64,000 bases of DNA from Arthrobacter sp. H16F315 (GCF_024124825.1 NZ_JAMXSS010000002.1:3472001-3536000), one strand, 5' to 3'. Numbered from the stretch's first letter, positions 7,754-17,121 are shown. The notes: generated from the sequence alone by a model not told the origin. Numbers and translations: made by a program.

Positions 7754-8647
7754 CTAACCTTTGAGTAGTTTGCGCAGCAGGAATACCATCGCGGCGGCCG
7801 AGGCGGCCAACGCGACGAGCGGCTTCCACCGCTGTCCCAAGTCGGCTGCCATGCCCGCCGCTCCGGTCGGGCTGCCATCCGGCACCGCACTGCTTGCCGG
7901 AGTGTGCCCGACGGCGGAGCGGAACCCTGCGACCTTGCCGCCGAGCTGTTCCTTGCCGTTCTGCAGCTTCGCCTGCGCCGCGGTCAGCAGGGCCCGCGCC
8001 TGGGGCTTGACGTCGAGTTCAGCATTGAGTTCATCACGGACCCCGGTGAGATGGGCCCGGCGCTGGTCCAGCCGGCGTCGCAGTTCCGATTCCGTGGGCG
8101 GCGGACCGAAGTCGGGCTCGGCGGCTTTCTTCGCTTCCTTCTCAGCTTTGGCCTTGGCTGCGGCCTCAGCCTTCGCGGCCTTCGCGGCCTTGAACTGAGC
8201 GGACGAAGGATCCAGCAGGGCAGCATCGAAAGCGGAGCCCTCCTTGGCGATGCCAAGGTCGTACTTGAGGCCGCGGATGGTGTCGGCCGGGACCAGCGGC
8301 ATGGCCTTTTTGAATTTGTTGACACCTACCAGGCCGGCTATCGCGGCAATCAGCAGGAAGACGGCGCAGACCAGCAGGGCGGCGAGCCAGGCCGGCATAA
8401 TCGTGGCGAGACCCATGATGGCGGCGACAATAAGGCCAATGACGAGGAAGGCGACGAATATAAGGGCGACGGCGAGAACGGCGGCGGCAACGCCGACTTG
8501 GATGCCCTTGCGCTTGATCTCGACTTTAGCCAGGGCAATCTCGTCGTTGAGCTGCCGCGGAGCCAGTTTGAAGATTAGTTTCAGGGTCTTGGGCAGCGCT
8601 GAAATGCGCGGCGCCCCGGTTGTCCCGCCGCTGTGACGTCCGCTCAT
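7754..8647 (-). CDS. phage-holin-family / DUF3618 membrane protein
   Basis: A 297-residue protein with a holin-X-like (Actinobacteria) N-terminal domain. A cytoplasmic basic helix at about residues 20-50 precedes two strong membrane helices (GVAAAVLAVALIFVAFLVIG and a second at about 85-115). An Ala/Lys/Glu-rich coiled segment and a DUF3618 stretch (ESELRRRLDQRRAHLTGVRDE) follow, with one C-terminal helix ending LLRKLLKG. Despite the family name, such chromosomal proteins are not phage lysis genes; the role is unknown and probably concerns envelope structure. First gene of the run leading to the CDP-alcohol transferase and DMT genes, and divergent from the Bcr/CflA exporter. Confidence 0.8.
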   Translation of the reverse strand: MSGRHSGGTTGAPRISALPKTLKLIFKLAPRQLNDEIALAKVEIKRKGIQVGVAAAVLAVALIFVAFLVIGLIVAAIMGLATIMPAWLAALLVCAVFLLIAAIAGLVGVNKFKKAMPLVPADTIRGLKYDLGIAKEGSAFDAALLDPSSAQFKAAKAAKAEAAAKAKAEKEAKKAAEPDFGPPPTESELRRRLDQRRAHLTGVRDELNAELDVKPQARALLTAAQAKLQNGKEQLGGKVAGFRSAVGHTPASSAVPDGSPTGAAGMAADLGQRWKPLVALAASAAAMVFLLRKLLKG

Positions 8648-8830
8648 CGGTCCTGCCTCACTCGTTACGTCTGTGATTCCGCTTCCGCGGGCTTGTCGGG
8701 TCTGCGCAACCTGACGCAGACCCCGGTGTCAAAACTACCATTCAGTCTTCCCGGCGCGGCGCCGGCGCGGCCTGTGGCGCGCCCGTTCAAGGCACCCCGG
8801 CGGTGAGAGTGAGCCCTAGGATTGGTCTCT

Positions 8831-10054
8831 GTGACTACACCCACGAATCCCGGCGATTCCCTGAGCCGCCGTCGGAAGCTCCTCTACATTCTGATGCTCG
8901 GCGCACTGACCGCGTTGGGGCCGTTCACTGTGGACCTTTATCTTCCGGCGTTCCCGGCCCTGGAAGAGAGCCTGAAGGTCTCGGAGGCGGCTGTCCAGCT
9001 GACGCTGACCGGCACCACCATCGGCTTTGCGTTGGGCCAGTTGGTGGTCGGTCCGCTCAGCGACAAGTTCGGCCGGCGGCTGCCGCTGATCCTCGCGACC
9101 GGAGTGCACATCACGGCCTCCCTGGGGGCGGCACTGTCGACCGATATCTCCACGCTGGGCTTCTTCCGGGTGCTGATGGGGATCGGTGCCGCGGGCGGGG
9201 GCGTGGTGGCCATGGCCATGGTCCGGGACCTGTTCAGTGGCTACGCCATGGTGCGCATGTTCGCCCGGATGGCCCTGGTAAATGGCCTGGCGCCCATCCT
9301 TGCTCCGGTAATCGGCTCGCAACTGCTGCTTTTTATGCCGTGGCCGGGGATCTTTTTGTTCTTGGCCGGCTACGGGGCCTGTGTCCTGACCGCAGCGGTG
9401 TTCGTCGTCCGCGAGACGCTGCCCCGGGAAATGCGCGGAAAAACCGGCATGACTGCCCGCCAGCGCTACGCCGTGCTGTTCGCCGACCGGATCTTCGTGG
9501 GCCTGCTGCTGGTCGGAGGCATGAACTTTGCCGGGCTGTTCACCTACCTTTCCGCGTCACCTTTCCTGTTCCAGAATGTGTACTCCTTCAGCCCGCAGCA
9601 ATACGGGCTGCTTTTCGGCGTGAATTCGCTGGGTATCGTCGCCGGTGTGCAGACCAGCTCGCGGCTTATCCGCAGGGTCCCGCCGCAGTGGATTCTGGCC
9701 TGCTCCACGGCGTGGATGTTCCTGATGGCAGTGTTGATCGTAATTTTCGACCAGCTGGGCCTTGGGCTGTGGGGCGTGATGGTGCCGTTGTGGTTCTACA
9801 TCCTCGGCGCGGGATTCACGTTTCCCTGCGTCCAGGTGCTGGCCTTGGCCAAGCACGGAGCGCAGGCCGGGACGGCTGCTTCCCTGCTCGGTGCCGCCAC
9901 CTTCCTGCTGGCGGGCCTCATCTCGCCGGTGGTCGGCTGGCTCGGAGTCACCTCAGCCACGCCGATGGGCGCCGTCCAGGCCGCCTGCATCTTCCTGTCC
10001 GCCGCGTCGTTGTGGCTGATAGTCCGGCCCCGCACGGTTCCGGCGATCCAGTAG
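8831..10054 (+). CDS. Bcr/CflA-family MFS multidrug exporter
   Basis: A 12-helix major facilitator of about 407 residues. The first helix carries ALGPFTVDLYLPAFPALEE, the signature of the Bcr/CflA drug-resistance subfamily, and the loop 2-3 motif reads GPLSDKFGRRLPL. It probably exports small amphipathic drugs or metabolites by proton antiport. The best start is GTG at 8831 (VTTPTNPG); a TTG at 8822 also lies in frame. No clear Shine-Dalgarno sequence is seen, so the transcript may be nearly leaderless. It is divergent from the holin-family gene, with 183 bp between the two starts. Confidence 0.93.
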   Translation: MTTPTNPGDSLSRRRKLLYILMLGALTALGPFTVDLYLPAFPALEESLKVSEAAVQLTLTGTTIGFALGQLVVGPLSDKFGRRLPLILATGVHITASLGAALSTDISTLGFFRVLMGIGAAGGGVVAMAMVRDLFSGYAMVRMFARMALVNGLAPILAPVIGSQLLLFMPWPGIFLFLAGYGACVLTAAVFVVRETLPREMRGKTGMTARQRYAVLFADRIFVGLLLVGGMNFAGLFTYLSASPFLFQNVYSFSPQQYGLLFGVNSLGIVAGVQTSSRLIRRVPPQWILACSTAWMFLMAVLIVIFDQLGLGLWGVMVPLWFYILGAGFTFPCVQVLALAKHGAQAGTAASLLGAATFLLAGLISPVVGWLGVTSATPMGAVQAACIFLSAASLWLIVRPRTVPAIQ

Positions 10055-10215
10055 CCCGTCCCCCGAGGGACATGCCCACCCTTGGGACCCAGGACCGGGC
10101 ACATAGCCACCATGTCCGCCAGGGAACCCGAACACAGAGCATGTCCAGCTGGTGCGGGCGGGGTCCCGCCGTCCGGCCCTGTTGCGGCCCCACACCGGGC
10201 GATAAAGTGGAAGAC

Positions 10216-10623
10216 GTGCCCCACTGGCAGGATCCTCCGCCCTTACCGGCCACGTGGCAGCGGTCCGACACCGGAATCCTGCCTCTGTGGTGGGATCGCC
10301 TGTGCACCCAGATGAGCCAACAGTCGGCCGCGCTCTTCGCCGCAGGGCTGTTCACCGAGGACCGCCGGCGCCCGATCGCGCAGTGGTACAACCCGGCCCA
10401 CAATTCCGCGCTCCTGGTCGCCCCGGAGACGTCCCCGGAGTGGCCCGTGCAACGCTTCGCCATCTTCTACGCCCCGCCAGGTGGCGGCTTCACCCAGGTC
10501 CACTCGGCGCCGCACGAATGGCACCCACGAGAACCACGCACGTCCCCCACCGAACGCGAAGCCTTCCAGGCCGCCGTGGCCGAGGCTGAACGCTTCCTGC
10601 AGGTGGAGATGTACTTCGTCTGA
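10216..10623 (+). CDS. conserved hypothetical protein
   Basis: A 135-residue soluble protein that I do not recognise. It begins VPHWQDPPPLPATWQ, is rich in Trp and Pro (LPLWWDRL), and ends in an acidic/aromatic helix (AEAERFLQVEMYFV). Codon use is like its neighbours. The GTG at 10216 has GGAAG just upstream; a GTG at 10207 is an alternative. The same frame is open upstream through the exporter gene, but that part is only a shadow. No signal peptide or membrane segment is visible. The next features are tRNA-Asn genes on the other strand. Confidence 0.65.
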   Translation: MPHWQDPPPLPATWQRSDTGILPLWWDRLCTQMSQQSAALFAAGLFTEDRRRPIAQWYNPAHNSALLVAPETSPEWPVQRFAIFYAPPGGGFTQVHSAPHEWHPREPRTSPTEREAFQAAVAEAERFLQVEMYFV

Positions 10624-10652
10624 GCACGCGGGAGGGTTCCCGGCACAAGCAC

Positions 10653-10693
10653 AAAAAAGGTCCCGCAGCCGGATACTCACCGACTGCGGGACC
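10653..10693 (-). terminator. intrinsic terminator of tRNA-Asn copy 1
   Basis: On the minus strand a perfect 10-bp stem (GGTCCCGCAG / CTGCGGGACC) is followed at once by TTTTTT. It lies seven bases past the tRNA 3' end. It may also help end the plus-strand transcript of the hypothetical gene. Confidence 0.9.
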
Positions 10694-10699
10694 TGTCCG

Positions 10700-10772
10700 C
10701 TCCTCCTGCTGGACTTGAACCAGCAACCCTTCGATTAACAGTCGAATGCTCTGCCAATTGAGCTAAGGAGGA
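10700..10772 (-). tRNA. tRNA-Asn (GUU), copy 1
   Basis: Complete 73-nt cloverleaf with acceptor stem TCCTCCT/AGGAGGA, discriminator G and no encoded CCA. The D-stem is GCTC/GAGC, the anticodon loop CTGTTAA (GUU) and the T-arm TGCTGG-TTCAAGT-CCAGCA. It reads AAC and AAU. The tRNA body is identical to that of copy 2. Confidence 0.97.
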
Positions 10773-10865
10773 ATGAAGCAGGTATGACATTAGCAAAGGT
10801 TTTGCCGCTTAGGAAATCGGCCTGCCGCAACCCCCGGCTACCCCCCTCGATACCCCCGCCGGGTA

Positions 10866-10902
10866 TAAAAAGTCCCCGCCCCGGTGGCCCGGGACGGGGA
10901 CT
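10866..10902 (-). terminator. intrinsic terminator of tRNA-Asn copy 2
   Basis: An 8-bp stem (AGTCCCCG / CGGGGACT on the minus strand), extended inward by G-C pairs, is followed by TTTTT. It lies directly past the second tRNA-Asn and shows that the two copies have separate terminators. Confidence 0.88.
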
Positions 10903-10907
10903 GCGCG

Positions 10908-10980
10908 CTCCTCCTGCTGGACTTGAACCAGCAACCCTTCGATTAACAGTCGAATGCTCTGCCAATTGAGCTAAGGAGGA
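10908..10980 (-). tRNA. tRNA-Asn (GUU), copy 2
   Basis: Identical 73-nt tRNA-Asn body to the copy 208 bp away. The identity extends a few bases beyond each end (GC before the acceptor and AATGAAGC after it), which points to a recent local duplication or gene conversion. The T-arm, D-arm and anticodon loop CTGTTAA are intact. Confidence 0.97.
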
Positions 10981-11046
10981 ATGAAGCGGATATAAGCCTA
11001 GCAAACACCGGGCCGGGAAGCGAAATTGAATCCCCCTGCCTGCCTA

Positions 11047-12987
11047 TCAGGCCTCCGAGCGCAGCGACCGCCTCTGCATTTCCAACTGCATCAGCTCGCG
11101 GTTCAGCCGTTGGAAGTCCTCCGGGTCGGCGGAGGCGTCCAGGCGCTGAAGCTGTCCCATCTTCTCGGCCTTGACCCTAGTGATCTGCAGTTCGAACAGC
11201 CGAGCCAGAATATCCCGGCAGTAGCGCAGCACGCCGTCGGACGTGCTGGCGGGCAGCGGCACCACGGCCAGCTCGGACACAAGCGGGCGCAGCGGTTCGG
11301 GCACCTCCTGCAGCAACTGCTCCACCCACCGTGCCGGATCGCCAGCGAACGCCAGGCCGGTGGCCCGGATGGCCTCGTGGATGGCCAGGTACGCCGGTGT
11401 GGAAAACCTCGCCTCGGAGAAACGCAGCCAGGTCTCACCTTCCAGCATCGCTGACTGCTGCAGGGCAACCTCCAGCGCCTGCCGTTCCATTGCCGCCACG
11501 GGGTCGCGCGGGTCGGGCCGGTTAAAGGCCGGCAACCCGGCCGCCGCCGGCACGGGTGCCACCCCGGGCGCGGAGCGGCCACCGGCGACTGGCGAGGGAC
11601 CTTGACCCTGCCCCCGGCTCTGGCCTTGGTAGTGGCCGCCACCCGACGGCGGCTGGGCGGAACGCTTGGCGGCTGCGACCACGGCACGGCTGACTTCCTC
11701 TACCGGCATGCCCAGCCAGCCGGATAATTCCCGGGCATAGGCGGGTCGGATGCCGACGTCGCGGATCTGCGCGACGACCGGTGCCGATTCCCGCAAGGCG
11801 GCGATCCGGCCCTCGACGGTGTCCAGATTGTGCCTCTTCAGGCTGGCCCGGATCGCGAATTCAAACAGCGGGCGGCGTGTGCCGATAAGGTCACGGACGG
11901 CAGCGTCACCCTTGGTCTGGCGCAGCTCGCACGGGTCGGCGCCGCCTGGCTCCACGGCCACGTACGTCTGGGCGACGAACCGCTGGTCCTCTTCGAAGGC
12001 GCGCAGCGCCGCCTTCTGTCCGGCAGCGTCGCCGTCGAAGGTAAAAATGACTTCGCCGCCGCTGCCGTCGTCGGACAGCAGGCGGCGGGCAATCTTGATG
12101 TGCTCGGTACCGAACGCCGTACCGCAGGTGGCCACGGCGGTTGTGATCCCGGCGAGGTGGCAGGCCATCACGTCGGTGTAGCCCTCCACCACAACGATCT
12201 GGCGGTCCTTTGCGATGTTGCGTTTGGCGAGGTCGATCCCGTAGAGGACCTGTGATTTCTTATAGAGCGCGGTTTCGGGTGTGTTCAGGTATTTCGGGCC
12301 CTGGTCGTCTTCGTAAAGCTTGCGGGCTCCGAAGCCGATCGTGTCCCCCGCGATGTCGCGGATAGGCCAGATCAGCCGCCCCCGGAACCGGTCGTATATC
12401 CCCCGGCCGCCTTCGGAGAACAAACCGGTGAGTTTGAGTTCGGGATCGGTGTAGCCCCGGCCGCGGAGGTGCTTAAGCAGGGAATCCCAGCCCTGCGGGG
12501 CGTAGCCGACGCCGAACAGTTCGGCGGCGGCACGGTCGAAACCTCGGCCGTGCAGGAAATTGCGGCCTTCCGTAGCCCCGGCGGTCAGCAACTGGGCGCG
12601 GAAGAACTCATCCGCGACCTTGTGGGCGTCGAGCAGGCGCTGCCGCCGGCCGACGTCTTCGCGGTTCGGGCCGGAGCCGCCGTCCTCGTACCGGAGTTCG
12701 AAGCCGATCCGGGCCGCGAGTTTTTCCACGGCTTCCTGGAACGAGGTGTGGTCCAGTTTCTGCACAAAGGAGATGACGTCGCCGTCTTCGCCGCAGCCGA
12801 AGCAGTGGTACCGGCCGACCTGGGGCCGGACGGTGAACGAGGGCGACCGCTCGTCATGGAACGGGCACAGGCCTTTGTAGGAGCCCAGCCCGGCGCCCTT
12901 GAGGGTCACATAGCCGTCGACGACTTCCTTGATGTCCGTGCGCTGGCGTACTTCATCGATATCTTCACGTTTGATCAGGCCAGCCAC
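11047..12987 (-). CDS. dnaG: DNA primase
   Basis: Replicative primase that makes RNA primers at the fork. It has 646 residues. The N-terminal zinc-binding domain is CPFH...HCFGCG (about 41-64). The TOPRIM core has VVEGYTD and TFDGDAAGQKA. A Gly/Gln/Pro-rich linker around residues 445-490 separates the core from the C-terminal helicase-binding domain. GTG start at 12987 (MAGLIKREDIDEV). It is the last gene of the dusB-dgt-dnaG series, 73 bp after dgt, an arrangement I associate with Actinobacteria. All key residues are present. Confidence 0.98.
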   Translation of the reverse strand: MAGLIKREDIDEVRQRTDIKEVVDGYVTLKGAGLGSYKGLCPFHDERSPSFTVRPQVGRYHCFGCGEDGDVISFVQKLDHTSFQEAVEKLAARIGFELRYEDGGSGPNREDVGRRQRLLDAHKVADEFFRAQLLTAGATEGRNFLHGRGFDRAAAELFGVGYAPQGWDSLLKHLRGRGYTDPELKLTGLFSEGGRGIYDRFRGRLIWPIRDIAGDTIGFGARKLYEDDQGPKYLNTPETALYKKSQVLYGIDLAKRNIAKDRQIVVVEGYTDVMACHLAGITTAVATCGTAFGTEHIKIARRLLSDDGSGGEVIFTFDGDAAGQKAALRAFEEDQRFVAQTYVAVEPGGADPCELRQTKGDAAVRDLIGTRRPLFEFAIRASLKRHNLDTVEGRIAALRESAPVVAQIRDVGIRPAYARELSGWLGMPVEEVSRAVVAAAKRSAQPPSGGGHYQGQSRGQGQGPSPVAGGRSAPGVAPVPAAAGLPAFNRPDPRDPVAAMERQALEVALQQSAMLEGETWLRFSEARFSTPAYLAIHEAIRATGLAFAGDPARWVEQLLQEVPEPLRPLVSELAVVPLPASTSDGVLRYCRDILARLFELQITRVKAEKMGQLQRLDASADPEDFQRLNRELMQLEMQRRSLRSEA

Positions 12988-13060
12988 AGTGCCATCCTAG
13001 TACCGCGGACCTCGGGCGGCCGCCCACTGGCAGGACACTGCGGGCAAGTCACCGGAGACG

Positions 13061-14350
13061 TCACCACAGCGATGGCAGGCTGCCCACGAGCCGCTCATAC
13101 ATCGCCAGCGCAGACCCATCGGTCAACGACGCGACCTGGTCGATCACCACACGCAGCCGAGCACCGTCGTCGGCGGCGTCGCGCCAGTCCGCTGCGAACA
13201 TGGGCTCCAGGTGTCGGTCCCCGGTCGCACTCAAGGCGGTCACCAGGGCGTGCAGGACCTCGCGCTGGCGTTCGTAAATGGGCTGCCTGTGTTCGGTGGT
13301 CATCACGAAGGTGGTGGCCAGGCCTTTCATCACGGCGATTTCCATCACGGTCTCGTCCGGGACAATCAGCTCCGCGTTGTACCTGGTCAGATTCTCCGGG
13401 CCGTAGACCGCCCGGGTGGACGCCAGCGCACTCTGGCAGAACCGGCCAATGAGCTGGCTTGTCATGTCCTTGAGCGCTGCCATGGACTTGCGGCTCCCAT
13501 CGGCCTCGCGCACCCAGACGCTGGTGGCCTCCAGCCGGGCGAGGGCGGCATCTATCTCGGCGGCGTCGTAATACGGGAGGTACCACTGCTTCGCGTAGCC
13601 GACCACCCGGGCCCGGTGGTCGGGATTGTCCATCCAGCGGAGCTGGAAGTGCCCGGCGACGATCGCATCCTCGACGTCGTGCACGGAGTAGGAGATGTCA
13701 TCGGCGAGGTCCATAACCTGCGCTTCGAGGCAGGAGCGGCGTTCGGGCGCATCCTCGCGGATCCAGTCGAAGATCGGCAGGTCGTCCTCGTAGGCGCCGA
13801 ACTTGCTGGTCCGTTCGCCGCGAATGACGGGTGCATTCGCGGCGGACCACGGGTACTTCGCCGCGGCGTCGAGGCTCGCCCGGGTGAGGTTCAGCCCGGC
13901 AGGCCGGCCGTCCGGCGCCAGGACCTTGGGCTCCAGCCGGGTCAGCAGCCGCAGCGTCTGTGCGTTTCCTTCGAAGCCGCCGATCGCGTGGGCTACCTCG
14001 TTCAGGGCAGATTCACCGTTGTGGCCGAAGGGCGGATGGCCAAGGTCGTGGCTGAGGCAGGCGGTGTCCACAACATCGGGGTCGCAGCCCAGGGCGCGGC
14101 CCAGTTCCCGGCCCACCTGCGCCACTTCGAGGCTGTGGGTGAGGCGGGTGCGGACGAAGTCGTCAGTATCCGGGGCCACTACCTGGGTTTTTGCCCCGAG
14201 CCGGCGCAGGGCAGAGGTGTGCAGTACCCTGGCGCGGTCCCGTTCGAAGTCGGAGCGGTAGGTGGACTTGGCCGGTTCCTCCACCCAGCGGGCACAGTCG
14301 CGGCCCAGGTAGCCGTCCAGCACGGGCGCGGTTGTCCTGGTTTCAGCCAC
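13061..14350 (-). CDS. dgt: dGTP triphosphohydrolase (HD domain)
   Basis: Cleaves dGTP (or dNTPs) to the deoxynucleoside and triphosphate and so helps set dNTP levels. The HD-domain metal ligands are seen in RTRLTHSLEVAQ and SHDLGHPPFGHNGE. The frame is open 51 codons upstream of the real start. The GTG at 14350 begins VAETRTTAPVLDGY and overlaps the dusB stop by 8 bases, giving 429 residues, the usual size for the type-2 dGTPase-like family. Sits between dusB and dnaG on the same strand, so it is probably co-transcribed with them. Confidence 0.95.
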   Translation of the reverse strand: MAETRTTAPVLDGYLGRDCARWVEEPAKSTYRSDFERDRARVLHTSALRRLGAKTQVVAPDTDDFVRTRLTHSLEVAQVGRELGRALGCDPDVVDTACLSHDLGHPPFGHNGESALNEVAHAIGGFEGNAQTLRLLTRLEPKVLAPDGRPAGLNLTRASLDAAAKYPWSAANAPVIRGERTSKFGAYEDDLPIFDWIREDAPERRSCLEAQVMDLADDISYSVHDVEDAIVAGHFQLRWMDNPDHRARVVGYAKQWYLPYYDAAEIDAALARLEATSVWVREADGSRKSMAALKDMTSQLIGRFCQSALASTRAVYGPENLTRYNAELIVPDETVMEIAVMKGLATTFVMTTEHRQPIYERQREVLHALVTALSATGDRHLEPMFAADWRDAADDGARLRVVIDQVASLTDGSALAMYERLVGSLPSLW

Positions 14351-15524
14351 CGGACACGTCCAGTTCCGCGTGGCTGATCTCACGCGACTGCTCGGCGTCC
14401 ATGTTGCGGTCCAGCAGCCAGTCCTTAGGCAGGGCGGGCTTCTTGGGCGAGCCGGCGCGTCCGCGGGGGCCCTCGGCGTCACCGCCGGGGTACGGCGAAT
14501 CAAGGTCCAGCTGGTCCAGCGTGCCGCGCAGGACCTCTAGGCTCGTCACCATGGCGAGTTTGGTCCGCAGTTCACTGCCGACCACGTAGCCCTTGAAGTA
14601 CCAGGCCATGTGCTTGCGGATTTCACGCAGCGCCTTGCCTTCATCGTTGCCAAAGGTTTCGACCATCAGCTCGGCGTGCCGGTAGACACCCTCGGCCACT
14701 TGCCGCAGGTCCGGCTTGTGCCGCTCGTCGCTGCCTTCGAAGGCAGCCATAAGATCACCGAACAGCCACGGGCGGCCCTGGCAGCCGCGGCCCACGACCA
14801 CACCGTCCACGCCAGTCTCCCGGACCATCCGGATGGCATCCTCGGCCGACCAAATGTCACCGTTGCCGAGCACAGGGATGTCTGGAAGGGCTTCGCGCAG
14901 CCGGGCAATCGCGGACCAATCGGCCTGGCCCGAATAGAACTGCGCGGCGGTGCGGCCGTGGAGCGCGACGGCGGCAACGCCGGAATCGCGCGCGATCCGT
15001 CCGGCGTCAAGGTAGGTGAGGTGGTCCTCGTCGATGCCTTTGCGCATTTTGATGGTCAGCGGGATGTTGCCCTTGGACGCTTCCTTCACGGCGGTCCGGA
15101 CAATCGCTGTGAACAGATCGATCTTCCAGGGCAGGGCGGAGCCGCCGCCCCGCCGCGTTACCTTGGGTACCGGGCAGCCGAAGTTGAGGTCGATGTGGTC
15201 CGCGCGGTCCTCCTCAACGAGCATCCGGACGGCCTGGCCGACAGTGACGGGGTCCACGCCGTAGAGCTGCACGGACCTGACTTTCTCGTCCTCGTCATGC
15301 GAAATGATGCGCAGCGATTCCGGCGTGCGTTCGACGAGGGCACGGGAGGTAACCATCTCCGCGACGTACAGGCCGCCTCCGTATTCTCGGCAGAGCCTGC
15401 GGAAGGCTGAGTTGGTAATGCCGGCCATGGGAGCAAGGATCACGGGAGTATCCACCGTGAGCGGGCCCAGCTTCAGGGGCGGGAGTTCCAGCTTGGGGGC
15501 GGGAGGGGTAGCTACAACAGTCAC
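14343..15524 (-). CDS. dusB: tRNA-dihydrouridine synthase
   Basis: FMN-dependent reductase that makes dihydrouridine in tRNA D-loops. A TIM barrel of 393 residues. The FMN-site segment VILAPMAGITNSAFR opens the barrel, the catalytic Cys lies in LNFGCPVPKV (about residue 118), and further FMN/RNA contacts are LTIKMRKGID, ALHGRTAAQFYSG and PVLGNGDIWS. DusB-like family by overall pattern. GTG start at 15524. First gene of the dusB-dgt-dnaG group; the long C-terminal tail (GGDAEGPRGRAGSPKK) is typical of actinobacterial members. Confidence 0.95.
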   Translation of the reverse strand: MTVVATPPAPKLELPPLKLGPLTVDTPVILAPMAGITNSAFRRLCREYGGGLYVAEMVTSRALVERTPESLRIISHDEDEKVRSVQLYGVDPVTVGQAVRMLVEEDRADHIDLNFGCPVPKVTRRGGGSALPWKIDLFTAIVRTAVKEASKGNIPLTIKMRKGIDEDHLTYLDAGRIARDSGVAAVALHGRTAAQFYSGQADWSAIARLREALPDIPVLGNGDIWSAEDAIRMVRETGVDGVVVGRGCQGRPWLFGDLMAAFEGSDERHKPDLRQVAEGVYRHAELMVETFGNDEGKALREIRKHMAWYFKGYVVGSELRTKLAMVTSLEVLRGTLDQLDLDSPYPGGDAEGPRGRAGSPKKPALPKDWLLDRNMDAEQSREISHAELDVSGG

Positions 15525-15589
15525 TTGTCCATTGTCTCAAATCCGGGCAAATCGGTCGGAACCCCCGCCGGCTATGTGGAAATCCGGTG

Positions 15590-17035
15590 TCAGCCCCGGG
15601 CGGCGCGGCGTCCGCGCCGCCCGGCCGGCCCCGTTTTAAAGGCGCCGGCGGCAGCGGCACCGGCACCGGCGTCGGCACCGGCGTCGGCTCCTTCGTGCAG
15701 GGCGGCATCGATGGCTGCGGCACCGGCGGGGGCCGCGGCGGCTGCCGTGTGCAGGGCGTCCTCGGTGGCTGCCCTGCCCGCGTGTGGCCTCATCCCGGTC
15801 GCCTTAACGACCAAGACGGCGATCAGCGTCGTCACCGGGATGGCCAGGACGAGCCCGACGGAACCGACGAGGGTGCGGATCACTTCCTCGGAGAGCTCGG
15901 CGCTGGTCAGGGCGTCCCCGAGCGGCCTTTCGTAAAGCATCACCAGGATCAGCACCGGCAGGGCCGCGCCGGCGTAGGCGAAGGCGATGGTGTAGACGGT
16001 GGAGGCGATATGGTCGCGTCCGATCCGCATGGCGGAGGTGAACAACTGGCGGGCGGACGTTTCCGGCGCCAGTTCCCACAGCTCCCACACCGCCGAGGAC
16101 TGTGTGATGGTGACGTCGTTCAGGACGCCCAGGCCCGAGATGATAAGGCCGCACAGGATGATGCCGGAGATCGAGATGTTGTCCGAGATGTTCGCCAGGG
16201 TGGCGGAGTCGTGGCTGCCCACCCCGGCGAGGTTGGCGGCGTCGGTGGCCCAGGCCGCCAGCAGCGCGGTGATGGCGAGCCCGAACATGGTCCCGAGCAG
16301 CGCCGTCGAGGTCCGGGCGGAGAAGCCGTGGGCGAAGTAGAGGACCCCGATCATGATCACCGTGGACCCCACCAGCGCCAGCAGGAGCGGCGGTTTGCCT
16401 TCCACGAGGCCGGGCAGCATAAAGCTGACCAGCACCGCATAGGCCCCGACGAGTCCGATCAACGCGCGCAGCCCGCGCCAGCGGGCCACGGCGATGACAA
16501 CGACGGCGTAGAGCACCGCGAGGAAAATGATCGGCATGGTCCGGACGAAGTCGACGAAGACGTAGGCCGGCGCGCCATGGGTGTCCGCCCCCTGGGCCTT
16601 GGAGAGGTTCAGGTAGCGGATGTTGTCGCCGGGCTTTACGCCGTGGGACTTCGCGACGTCCGGGTTGATGACCACCTTGACGGGGTTTCCGCCCTTGTCC
16701 GGGTTTGTGAACGCAAAGGTGCACTCCGATCCCTGCTGCGGTCCCGCGTCCGCCGCGGGCTGCCCTTGCTGGAGCGCATCCATGCAGCTGCCGGTGATAA
16801 CGCGCTGGATCTTGCCGGTGTCGAAAGTGACGCCGGGCGCGGCCGCGTAGGGGCTGGCCAGCGTGATGCCCTCTTTGCTGCCCGAGGGCCACAGCAACGC
16901 CATCGCCACGAGTGTCAGCAGCGTCAGCGGGATCAGGGCGGCGGCCAGGATGAGGTTGGCTTTCTTCCGGGCGGCGAGCGCAACCGGCGTCAAATCCGCC
17001 TGCCCGTGCGGGGTGTGTGAATGTCCGGCGCCCAT
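15590..17035 (-). CDS. YibE/F family membrane protein
   Basis: A 481-residue multi-pass protein of the YibE/F family (function unknown, suspected transporter). The N-terminus is His-rich (MGAGHSHTPHGQ). One helix at about 28-52 precedes an extracytoplasmic domain (about 55-165), and six or seven helices follow, with conserved runs such as MFGLAITALLAAWATD and SIGI-type segments. A long Ala/Gly tail (AAAAAPAGAAAIDAAL) closes the protein. ATG at 17035. The tail is compositionally extreme, but its codons match the host. Opposite-strand open frames here are shadows. Confidence 0.88.
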   Translation of the reverse strand: MGAGHSHTPHGQADLTPVALAARKKANLILAAALIPLTLLTLVAMALLWPSGSKEGITLASPYAAAPGVTFDTGKIQRVITGSCMDALQQGQPAADAGPQQGSECTFAFTNPDKGGNPVKVVINPDVAKSHGVKPGDNIRYLNLSKAQGADTHGAPAYVFVDFVRTMPIIFLAVLYAVVVIAVARWRGLRALIGLVGAYAVLVSFMLPGLVEGKPPLLLALVGSTVIMIGVLYFAHGFSARTSTALLGTMFGLAITALLAAWATDAANLAGVGSHDSATLANISDNISISGIILCGLIISGLGVLNDVTITQSSAVWELWELAPETSARQLFTSAMRIGRDHIASTVYTIAFAYAGAALPVLILVMLYERPLGDALTSAELSEEVIRTLVGSVGLVLAIPVTTLIAVLVVKATGMRPHAGRAATEDALHTAAAAAPAGAAAIDAALHEGADAGADAGAGAAAAGAFKTGPAGRRGRRAARG

Positions 17036-17121
17036 CAGCGGTTCAACCTCATGGGAAAAACTTTACGGCGCTCAGCGGCGCCGTCCGGACCAGCGACGCG
17101 GCGACGCTGTATCCCGCCTGG

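Noticed and set aside
7699..7890. 64-codon N-terminal extension of the CDP-alcohol phosphatidyltransferase
   Set aside because: It is rich in Arg, Pro and Trp, has no family match and no ribosome-binding site; the ATG at 7698 has a clear site.
10735..11004. Short frame over the second tRNA-Asn
   Set aside because: It is the translation of a tRNA gene and its flanks (typical LAQLAEHSTVNRRVAGSSPA artefact).
15587..17020. 477-codon plus-strand frame opposite YibE/F
   Set aside because: Its residues (Gly/Asp/His rich, no hydrophobic core) are the reverse image of a membrane protein; only the minus strand shows a family.
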